From: Luidia sarsii
Lineage: Eukaryota > Echinodermata > Asteroidea > Paxillosida > Luidiidae
Length of the DNA: 64,000 nt
Assembly: GCA_949987565.1 (NCBI GenBank)
Contig: OX465114.1
Span: 4,430,832-4,494,831, forward strand
Direction of reading: 5' to 3'
Under the pieces are notes generated by a model, which made no database searches, had not been told where the DNA came from, and saw only the letters and a program-made list of their open reading frames with translations. The translations under genes were made by a program, and so were the position numbers. Shown piece by piece: positions 1-11,400 of the stretch. Each line of letters starts with the position of its first letter. Within the stretch, counting starts at the first letter, position 1.

Positions 1-2
1 CC

Positions 3-1982
3 AAGAACCGTGTTCCAGCCCTTGAAACGTATGTGCAAGCAGTCAGTTCTCAAGTTTCCAACTCCTCTCATCTTACCCGTAAGCCCCACGACAATCTTCC
101 TAGGGAAGAACGTCTTGCTCTCAACACTCTACGTTCCCGCGGTGACATCATTATCAAGCCAGCAGATAAAGGGTCAGCCGTAGTTATCATGGATCGCCAA
201 AAATATATTGATGAAGCCAATCGCCAACTCAACAATCCCCAGCACTATAAATGTCTGGACTCTAACCCCACTGGCAAATTTTCAGAGCAAATTCAGGAAG
301 TTTTGGATGACATGCGATCACGTGATCATTTGAGTAAAAAAGCTCACAGATTTCTATCACCCATCAATTGTAGAACTGCCAGATTCTACCTTCTCCCGAA
401 AATTCACAAGGCCAACAACCCAGGTAGACCCATCATCTCTGGCAATGGTTCACCTACGGAACACATATCTCTTTTCATTTACTCTTTTCTCAAACCCTTG
501 GTTTCCCAAATCCCCTCATACGTCCATGACACTCCCGACTTTCTGCAAAAGTTGGAAAGTGTCAAGGATCAAATCCGTGCCACTGCCATAATTGGTACTA
601 TTGACGTTTCCTCTCTATACACTAACATCCCCCAGGAAGAAGGCATTCAAGCTTGCTCCTCGGCCCTGGCCAAAGGAAAACAGTCTTCTCCACCCATCTC
701 CGACATAACCACCCTCATGAGGTTAGTGCTGGCCAAGAATAATTTCTCCTTTCTTGGCAAGCACTATCTTCAAGTGCATGGCACTGCCATGGGCACGCGC
801 ATGGCCCCTTCCTTTGCATCCCTCTTCATGGGTGACCTTGAGGAACGCATGCTCAGTAAGGCTCCATGCCGTCCCTGGATTTGGTGGAGATACATAGATG
901 ACGTGTTCTTCATTTGGACTAGGGACGGTAGCAGCTTGAATGCTTTCTTTGACCACATCAATTCCTTCCATAGGACTATCAAATTCACTTAGGAGCAGTC
1001 TCTTCAACAGACCCACTTTCTGGACGTCACCGTCCGGAAAGACCTCAATACACTCACTACTGACTTGTATTCTAAGCCCACCGACACTCATCAATATCTC
1101 CATTCCTCCAGTTGTCACCCTAGACACTGTAAGACTGGTATAGCTTACAGCCAGGCCCTCAGATTGAGGCGTATATGTTCCAATGAGTCTGACTTTCGCC
1201 GCCATACACGTGTATTGGCCAGTAACTTGGTTGCTAGAGGCTATAGTTCTCGCCAAGTGAAGAACTCCATTGCTAAAGTCTATTCCATTCCCAGAAGTTC
1301 GGCACTAAAACAAAAGCCACCAGGTCCCAAGGACAAGCCCAAGGTTCCTTTAGTTACTTCCTACCACCCTTCTCTTCCTCCTCTCAGGAAGATAACTAAG
1401 GAAAACCACCATATTCTCCACACTTCAGATCGTCTGGCTGAAGCCATTCCTAATTCGCCTGTTTTGGCTTTCAGGCGCCCCCGTAACCTGCGTGACTTAA
1501 TTGTCCGAGCAGAGGTTCCCCCTTTGGACTCTTCACCTCCAACCAAATTTGGTACATTTAAGTGTACATGTACCTCGAAATGCATTGTTTGCAAGACACA
1601 TGTCAAGGAAATAGACTCTTTCGATGGACATTCTTCTGGAACTACCCACACGACCTATGGCTCTATCACGTGCACTACCACAAACATCATATACCTCATC
1701 TCTTGTAGAGTTTGTAATATTCAGTATGTTGGCGAGACAAAAAACACCCTCAAAAAACGAATCTATGGCCATAGGTCTACCATCAAAACCGGTAAAATGG
1801 ACACCCCTGTTGGGTATCACTTCAATCTCCCTGATCATTCGATATCAGATATGAGTGTACTGGGCATAGAATCACTTGGTCACCGTAGTAATGCTGTCCG
1901 TCTTAGCCGTGAGAAAATGTGGATGAAGCGTCTTCGGACTATTCAACCACATGGTCTCAACATCCAGGAGGGTAATGACTAA
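3..1982 (+). pseudogene. Penelope-like element A copy 1: RT plus GIY-YIG ORF with one nonsense codon
   Basis: The open frame runs from the window edge. The RT part shows DKGSAVVIMDRQKYIDEA, LPKIHKANNPGRPIISG, DVSSLYTNIPQEEGI and YIDDVFFIW (the YxDD catalytic box). After a TAG at 990-992 the same frame continues through HFLDVTVRKD and a C-terminal GIY-YIG nuclease domain (IIYLISCRVCNIQYVGET). RT followed by GIY-YIG is the hallmark of canonical Penelope-like retroelements. Copy 2 has TGG at the stop position, so a point change is the simplest explanation. It lies in a UBXN11 intron, antisense to the gene. The 5' part is cut by the window edge. Confidence 0.93.
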
Positions 1983-2306
1983 CACCATGCAGCTTTCTGA
2001 TAATCCTTCTATTGTGTTCAGTCTTTCACACTTCTCTCTTTGATCTTTCCCCCTATTGTCACTAATCCCTACCCACTCCTTGCCCTTCTCTTTGATCTTT
2101 CCCCCTCCTCTCACTAATGCCTACCCTACCCCTTGCCCTTCCCTTTGATCTCTCCCTACCAGCTTCACTCTTTGTCCTCTGTTTCTCATCCGTGTCCTAT
2201 TCACTCTCTCCCCCCTGCCTTTGTGTACATGTATCTGTTTTGTCCTTGTCACTCTGCCTTTGAGAAAGGTCCTGCTAGGATCGAAATGTCAGGCCCACTA
2301 AATTTT
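1983..2306 (+). mobile_element. PLE-A copy 1 3' noncoding end
   Basis: A pyrimidine-rich stretch with repeated CTCTTTGATCTTTCCCCCT units is followed by a conserved 3' motif (about 2256-2306). In that motif GGTCCT-GCT-AGGATC forms a 6-bp hairpin directly followed by GAAA. Copy 2 has the same structure, and similarity stops after CCCACTAAATTTTA, which marks the 3' boundary. Confidence 0.75.
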
Positions 2307-2381
2307 AGATTTACTTTTTGGTAATTTTAGTCAGTAAGCAGTTTGCAACATTTTTGTATATCACCTCTAGAATTAACTTAC

Positions 2382-2459
2382 TAGAAAAGGAACACCATCG
2401 GGAAATCGTTCATGTAATTCAAATGGGAAGTAGCCATCCATTATGTCTTGAACACAGAC
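2382..2459 (-). CDS. UBXN11: UBXN11-like exon 9, SEP domain end
   Basis: A 78-bp exon of exactly 26 codons, acceptor TTTCAG and donor GTAAGT, coding VCVQDIMDGYFPFELHERF and then PDGVPFL. This is the second half of the SEP domain. The following intron holds PLE-A copy 1, and the remaining exons are beyond the window. Confidence 0.9.
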
Positions 2460-5400
2460 CTGAAATAAAATAAAAGCAATATTTTGTTCAGATTTGTGCA
2501 ATATGGAACCACCAATTATTCTTTGCATCAATGTTACACTTTTTCTGGTTCATTTGTTTCATATGCGTCACTCAAATAACTTTCAAATCCAACATTTGTA
2601 CTTGGATGGATGGATAGATGGACAGAGGGCAGGACTGACCATCAATTGTATTTATCTCCTGGGATCACACATTAGATGAATTCAACTATAAGTTGTTGCT
2701 AAGCCTGATGAGAACAGCTCAAGTGTTGAAGGGTGACAAAACCAAGTATCCATTACCTGGGACAATGGAAACAGTCACCAGGCTACTGCCTACTTAAAGT
2801 GAAAAGGTCTACCTGGACTCCTCTTTTCAAAATCATTTCAAACATGAGGTTAAACAAATGGTACAACAAACAGTGTAGGATAATCCACTCAAAAAAGATA
2901 GCTCAGGTGGTAGACAAAGTCAAAAACAAAAATAATCTCTGTTTGGCTTTCATTAAAAAAAATGGTGATTACAGCTGATTACAGAAAAGCCCAAATACAA
3001 TAAATATACATACTATACTGTACATACCTTTGTTGTTGGTTCATCATAAGACCTGAATGGGCCATTAAACATGAAGATTCCATTGCTGAATAAAGTGAGA
3101 GGTATGGGATCAGGGGCAACAAACCGTGCACCATTGACTGTGTGACAGATTCGCCTCTCACCATCTCCAGCAATAACATTTAGTTCGTTTATATTCTTCA
3201 TTATAAGATCAAAATCAACATGAAAGGACGTAGAATGATTGGCTACAACAGATGCTCCTGTAAATATAAATGTAAATGGCAAATATTAAATCAACAATAA
3301 TCAGCCTGTATGCCCAAATGAATCAGAAACATAGGTCTTGTCTACAATAACTGATAAAAATACACATATAAAGCATAGACACGCATGTCTAAAAGCCGCA
3401 CACAAGAGCTATCTGCTAAGCAAAAATTCTCTCGAGGTCGTTAGCTCAGCACATAGCTCTCGTGTGCGCTGAACTTTGAGTGAGTTTTCTGCCTCAAGAG
3501 GCCGTGAGACCAATATCTATCCTCTTTGATTTTTTTCGCCTCTCGTGAATGAAAAATCATCATGTGCGGCGACTTGAGCTACGTGATGAGCATAAAAACA
3601 TAGCAACTGGCCAATGAAAGCGCACGCCCTATTCATGTAGTTGCCAAAATAAAACAGGATAGATATTGGTCTCAGAGCCTCTTGAGGCAGAAATCTCACC
3701 AAAAGCTCAGCGTACACGGTGACCTACGTGCTGAGCTAACGACCTCAAGAGAATTTTTGCTCAGCAGATAGCTCTCGTGTGCGGCGGCCTTAGGCGCACA
3801 CACCATTGTAAATATGTAAGGCTCCTGAATTAGGTGCCTGTTATCAGAAACAAACGAAAAGGTGCATGCTTTATCAGGCACTGTACTAACAGAAAATGAA
3901 TTTAAAACAATTCACAAAGAAATGTTTACTTAATCATGATAAAGTATTGAGACCTAGGGCTAACAACCCAGAAAATGTCATGGAAATACTCACTTACGAT
4001 TTATGCTTGTGAATAATTTTCAGAAATCAGAAATCACATTTTAAAATCATAATTATATGTACATGTATGCCACAGCATTGTAGCCATTATTAGTGCTTCT
4101 CGAACTAATCTATTCAGTGAAAATGAGAAGACATTTTCTTTCAATGGCTAATTAAACCGAGAACGTTGATTTCTGCAGAAATAAAATTGTACCTTATAAA
4201 AATTCATGAAAAGCATCATGATGACCTCAAATATTTTTCAATATTCCCAAAATGGCAGTTATAGGCGATGACAAATGGCAGTGTGAAGTGTTTAAAAAGA
4301 TCACCTGGGGGAAAATGCCCATTCTTTTGATTATGTACAGAATATTTGTAGTAGGAAAGACTAACCTGGTCTCCACAAGCTGCTTGGCTTGGTCGAGTCA
4401 ATTAACTCCTCATATTGGCCATCTTTGTCAACATCATCAGTCGAGTTACCTACCCAGATCATTCCATAGTCAGATAGGAAATCCTGACACCAATGAATGG
4501 AATAAAGGGAGTAAACAGGATTACATCTTGGGATGGATTAATGCACTCTTAGAAGGACGTCACTTTTTTGCCCCTACAAGCAGCGCAAAAAGTAAAACAG
4601 ATAAGTTTTGATGGTTTGCTTGGTGGAAGGTTTGCAGTGACGACATGCAACCAGCAGCCAATTTCACGAAACTTATCTGCTTCGCCATAAGTTAAAATTT
4701 ATTTCACGAAACTCGTCTTAGCTGCGAAACATCAGATTTTCACTTAATTTTTGTGAAACATTTCGGACGAGGCTGACCTGGGTCATATCAACGACAGTTT
4801 GAAGTACACAAGCTTTGAAGTACATGTATTTGCTGCATGTAACGTTCGCAGACAATACACACGCCACGGAAATTTTATTGGAGGCAGCCATTTTGCATTT
4901 GTTACGTTGCTGCACTGAAAAATGTAGAGGATTTCTCACAGTCGGAAGCCTAAACTAGTGACGGAAACTGCAAGAAAAGGCTCTTCGGTACACTTTCCAT
5001 CAAGACAACTACAACTTTTTCTCAGTCTCTCGCCTGATCCCTACTGGCTTACAGATATCTCACACCCCCCAAATTGGAAAACTCTCCCCCAACCTACAGA
5101 AAAAATGGAATCAAATTCTTTATAGTGCTTCCATTCAGCTCATCAAGGTCCTCTCTGAGCAATGTGAAATCACCCTTCAGGCTGTCCACCAGGACATTGC
5201 TAATCTGGACTCCAAACTACGCTCCAGCTGTTCTGAAAGCCAGTACAAGGATCTCAGTGATGAGATTGAGAAAGGTCTCTCTAACCTCAATTCTGTTCTC
5301 ACCGACAGGAGAAACAAGAAGATTGGTGGCCTTGTTGCCAAACAACGCAGACACAACCACTTCAGACGCAGTCCCCAGTCTACACCTTTACCCCCCACTA

Positions 5401-8400
5401 ACACTGTTGTCAACCTTTCCTCTTCTTCTCTAACTGACGCAGAGCATACGTTACTTTCCAAGGGCTTGAACTTTTGTCCAACTCCCCCCAAAGTTGGCCA
5501 AGTAATGCTCAGTCAAGATCTCACTGAGTATTACTGCAGACTTCTTCTGACTGAGTTCTTCTACAATTCTGGCTCCCGTAAAGAAGAACCTTTCCGAGTA
5601 AAAAGCACCTGGGTCCCCCCCAAGAACCGTGTTCCAGCCCTTGAAACGTATGTGCAAGCAGTCAGTTCTCAAGTTTCCAACTCCTCTCATCTTACCCGTA
5701 AGCCCCACGACAATCTCCCTAGGGAAGAACGTCTTGCTCTCGACACTCTACGTTCCCGTGGTGACATCATTATCAAGCCAGCAGATAAAGGGTCAGCCGT
5801 AGTAATCATGGATCGCCAAAAATATATTGATGAAGCCAATCGCCAACTCAACAATCCCAAGCACTATAAATGTCTGGACTCTAACCCCGCTGGCAAATTT
5901 TCAGAGCAAATTCAGGAAGTTTTGGATGACATGCGATCGCGTGATCATTTGAGTAAAAAAGCTCACAGATTTCTATCACCCATCAATTGTAGAACTGCCA
6001 GATTCTACCTTCTCCCGAAAATTCACAAGGCCAACAACCCAGGCAGACCCATCATCTCTGGCAATGGTTCACCTACGGAACACATATCTCTTTTCATTTA
6101 CTCTTTTCTCAAACCCTTGGTTTCCCAAATCCCCTCACACGTCCATGACACTCCCGACTTTCTGCGAAAGTTGGAAAGTGTCAAGGATCAAATTCCTGCC
6201 ACTGCCATAATTGGTACCATTGACGTTTCCTCTCTATACACTAACATCCCCCAGGAAGAAGGCATTCAAGCTTGCTCCTCGGCCCTGGCCAAAGGAAAAC
6301 AGTCTTCTCCACCCATCTCCGACATAACCACCCTCATGAGCCTAGTGCTGGCCAAGAATAATTTCTCCTTTCTTGGCAAGCACTATCTTCAAGTGCATGG
6401 CACTGCCATGGGCACGCGCATGGCTCCTTCCTTTGCATGCCTCTTCATAGGTGACCTTGAGGAACGCATGCTCAGTGAGGCTCCATGGATTTGGTGGAGA
6501 TACATAGATGATGTGTTCTTCATTTGGACTAGGGACGGTAGCAGCTTGAATGCCTTCTTTGACCACAATTCCTTCCATAGGACTATCAAATTCACATGGG
6601 AGCAGTCTCTTCAACATACCCACTTTCTGGACGTCACCGTCCGGAAAGACCTCAATACACTCACTACTGACTTGTATTCTAAGCCCACCGACACTCATCA
6701 ATATCTCCATTCCTCCAGTTGTCACCCTAGACACTGTAAGACTGGTATAGCTTACAGCCAGGCCCTCAGATTGAGGCGCATATGTTCCAATGAGTCTGAC
6801 TTTCGCCGCCATACACGTGTATTGGCCAGTAACTTGGTTGCTAGAGGCTATAGTTCTCGCAAAGTGAAGAACTCCATTGCTAAAGTCTATTCCATTCCTA
6901 GAAGTTCGGCACTAAAACAAAAGCCACCAGGTCCCAAGGACAAGCCCAAGGTTCCCTTAGTTACTTCCTACCACCCTTCTCTTCCTCCTCTCAGGAAGAT
7001 AACTAAGGAAAACCACCATATTCTCCACACTTCAGATCGTCTGGCTGAAGCCATTCCTAATTCGCCTGTTTTGGCTTTCAGGCGCCCCCGTAACCTGCGT
7101 GACTTAATTGTCCGAGCAGAGGTTTCCCCTTTGGACTCTTCACCTCCAACAAAATTTGGTACATTTAAGTGTACATGTACCTCGAAATGCATTGTTTGCA
7201 AGACACATGTCAAGGAAATAGACACTTTCAATGGACATTCTTCTGGAACTACCCACACGACCTATGGCTCTATCACGTGCACTACCTCAAACATCATATA
7301 CCTCATCTCTTGTAGAGTTTGTAATATTCAGTATGTTGGCAAGACCAAAAACACCCTCAAAAAACGGATCTATGGCCATAGGTCTACTATCAAAACCGGT
7401 AAAATGGACACCCCTGTTGGGTATCACTTCAATCTCCCTGATCATTCGATATCAGATATGAGTGTACTGGCCATAGAATCACTTGGTCACCGTAGTAATG
7501 CTGTCCGTCTTAGCCGTGAGAAAATGTGGATGAAGCGTCTTCGGACTATTCAACCACATGGTCTCAACATCCAGGAGGGTAATGACTAACACCATGCAGC
7601 TTTCTGATAATCCTTCTTTTGTGTTCAGTCCTTCACACTTCTCTCTTTGATCTTTCCCCCTCTTCTCACTAATCCCTACCCTACCCCTTGCCCTTCTCTT
7701 TGATCTTTCCCCCTCCTCTCACTAATCCCTACCCTACCCCTTGCCCTTCCCTTTGATCTCTCCCTACCAGCTTCACTCACTCTTTGTCCTTTGTTTTTCA
7801 TCCGTGTCCTATTCACTCTCTCCCCCTTCCTTCGTGTACATGTATCTGTTTTGTCCTTGTCACTCTGCCTTTGAGAAAGGTCCTGCTAGGATCGAAACGT
7901 CAGGCCCACTAAATTTTAAGAATTTTGAAAATGATACATAACCCAAAATGCCCCGGACATCGGTCACGACCCCATATATGTGGCCCCGGCGCGAAGTGGT
8001 TAATGATTTGTCTTAATCACCTTTGTGGCCATTGGCTTTGTGTCTTCTCTTACAGAGTACACATTGCCCAAAACACTGACTTACCACCTCTTTGGTAAGA
8101 GCCACAACTGTCTCAAAATAAGACAGGAAAGTAGTGATGATGCTTATATTCTAACACATATAAACACATTAAAATTTAGTGGGCCTGACGTTTCGATCCT
8201 AGCAGGACCTTTCTCAAAGGCAGAGACACATATAAAAACATGTGTGACTATTGACTTTGGATAATCTACAGTTGTGTGTATGACAGTATGTTAAGTTGAA
8301 TTTTTTAGTGTCTCCAACTCCCAGTAGCACTTTGTTACATGTAAATGCAGTTGTGTTACCTCCATATCTTTGATGGTTCTCTGCAGCTCCAGACATTTCT

Positions 8401-11400
8401 TTTCTAAATTCTTCACTTTATCTGAATCACTATCCATGCTTCCTACAGAAAGAAACCATGCAAACATTATGTCAATGGTTATCAAAATCACTTCAAGGAA
8501 TAAACAGCAGAAGTGTAACTTACTGTGACAAAATTGAGGTTCAATGACCATATATGATCATGTTACGCCTTAAAGAAATGTCAGTTTTCAAATATTGTGT
8601 CTGATGCAAAAAAGAAATACAGTAAACCTCGGCTAAGCCGGCACCGTCGGCACCGGCATTTTTGTGACGACTTACGCCAATGCCGACATGTACTGTAAGT
8701 CGTCATTTTGCCGATTTACACATTATACGTGTAAACACATGTGGGATACATAGGCATGTTGTCAATCATGCCTACTTAGTATATACACTTATCATAAGTT
8801 ACACTCCTCTCATTGCATGTTTGACTAAGATTACAGTGATACTTCTCTTCCATTATATGTATTTTCCAACAAATATTGTTCATCAAGATAACACGCTATC
8901 CAGTTGTACACTAACGGCCGTCACGTGGGGGCACAATGAATACGGTACCCAAAATGATCCGCAAACACACGTATGCACACACATACACACACATGTAAAG
9001 TACATGTACATATATACATGTACTTGTACATGTAAGTGTTTCCGGATCTGTGTGCGAGTACATACGCAGGGTGTACAGTACACTGAAGATCACGGTCGGC
9101 TCGCCAAACCAACAACGTCTTGAATGAAGACTACGTGTTTGCACATGTGTGCACGTTCACAGGGGTATGCTCAATTGACTATTCCAATGTCAATTGTGGA
9201 ACCCCTAAATTGGCATTGCACCCACACGTTGGGGAGGGAAATACCCCTCCGAAGGTGTTACGTGAGGGACCGTCCATGTGTGCAAGCACTATAGGCACAA
9301 AAATGAAATGTGTGAAACTGTTCCACGTGCGAGTTCTTCAATAATCTCACGGACCTAAAATAGCTGTGCCTCAAAATTCCTAAAAAAGTTGCCAGGATTT
9401 AACAACAAAAAAATCAACAGTGATTTCATGACGAGTTACACAAAGGATTTTACTATGTTTTATTTTCTCAAGGGACCGCTAGAAATGCACCGACTTGGGC
9501 GAGATGACGACTTAAATTTGTCGACTTAGACTTCAGAATTTGTATAGAAAATGCATTACAGAAATTGGGACTTCGTTCACACTGCCGACTTGAGCAAGGT
9601 GCTTAGCCGAGGTTTACTGTATATGAAAACAACTCACATCACAAACAATATACAATACCTTTATGTTTTTGGAAGAGTTTGTTTTTGTCCTCAAGGATGC
9701 TTATCTTCTTGTCCTTTGATATAAAAAAGAAAAACCAAAAAATCATTCCAGCCATCTGTGAGGAGTGAAAGGAGGCAGCATATTCACCTTACCTGTGCAT
9801 ATGCTTTTGAACTATTAACTATTAACCCACTATTAACCCACACCAACAGGTGTTTGTAATGTAAAGCATTGCTTTGAGGTAAGCTGAAAAGAGTCTTTGT
9901 TTGAAATTTGGACAAGAGTTGTGTCAGGATTCGGAGGTCCTGACACATAGGTTCACCAATGACTCGGTACACCAAGGTGATGAAGCATAAGGTCAATAGC
10001 TATGCTGAAATCTTACCATTTGGCAATTTCCCATAATGTTACAGTCACCGTAAGTAAAAATGTGAAACTTGAAAATTGGCAACGAAAACTTTGACGAGTT
10101 GGGAAGGCAGCCATGTAAGGGCTGGATAGCTCAGATGGTAAGAGCGCTGGTAAACAAATCCAGAGGTCTCAGGTTCAAGTCCCAATCCAGTCAAAGTTTT
10201 CTTTGCCATTCTTCAAATATAAGATATTACTTGCTCATCAGACCGTTTTTGAGAAAAAAAGGAATTTGGTATGATTTTTCAAAGCACATCCATGGACGAG
10301 CTTTGGGAAAAAAATTACCCTTTTCCCAAGACTGCTCTTTATGTCTGAAATTTTGACTTGAATTGGTTTCAAATCTAAAACCAACAGATTGCATGCTAGT
10401 GTGAGAAAATTTGTGGAGTTGAATTGAATGATGTGCCACGGAGTAGAGTATAGGTGCGAGACAGCGAATGATTATAAGCAAAGATAGTAGAGTTGACAGT
10501 GATCGGTGCCTGACACAAGTACGTCCAGCCATGGTTGAAGGAAATTACAAATATTGTCAAGGTTCTTCAAGAAGGAGAATTCTCTCTCCAACTTCTTAAT
10601 GAAAACCTGTATCATGAAAAACATTTGAAGTGAGGTTGTTGGCAGACGTAAGCCAAAAAAGATTTGGCCTCCAAGAACGCCTAGGTTGGTGACATTATGG
10701 ACCATTGCTTGTAACATCACCAATCCTGCAAGAGAGTGTAGACACTGTACTTTTATGTACCCTGAAGCTTAACCCTACCATTACTATTCATTTAATGAAT
10801 TAAATCTAGCCCAACACTAAATTAGGTCATAATGATTGGCATTTCAGCAAGTATCATGACAGAACTTTGATTAAAAAAAGCGGAACAGTGTTGATTTACA
10901 TGCGAAAAGTAAGTATTAAGACCAGGCTGCATTACTAGAGAGATTTGTTGTGTATAGTTAGCAGTACTGGTATGGATACATTCAACCTTACACCAACCGT
11001 ACACCACACACAACAAAACAGGTGTTTACCGTAGTTTGAGGTTCTCTGCATAAAATTACTGCTACATGTGTATTGAATTGTTTTTATGTAAATCTGAATA
11101 ATATTGATGAAAGGGAAAACAAAATTTACATTCAATTATATTGTAAGGAAACCAAAAAGGTACCTTTTCAATGACCTCCTTGGAGTAGTACTGGACTCTC
11201 AGCTCCAACTGAGCAATGCGACTCATCATGCTACTCATTAACTCATGGTCTGATGGGGCTGATAAACAAATCAAAACAAAGTACAGAGTTATCAATTATC
11301 AACTTTGTGACTGCTCAATAATGACATACAGTTGGCTCTTGTTAATACAAAAATCCTGGTTGATATGTTCATTTTACATGAAGTCTGTATTATCCGATAC

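Noticed and set aside
723..1256. Minus-strand frames opposite the Penelope ORF
   Set aside because: Shadows of the RT frame. The same shadows appear opposite copy 2.
10120..10192. Functional tRNA gene
   Set aside because: T-stem mismatches and no U33 in the anticodon loop.
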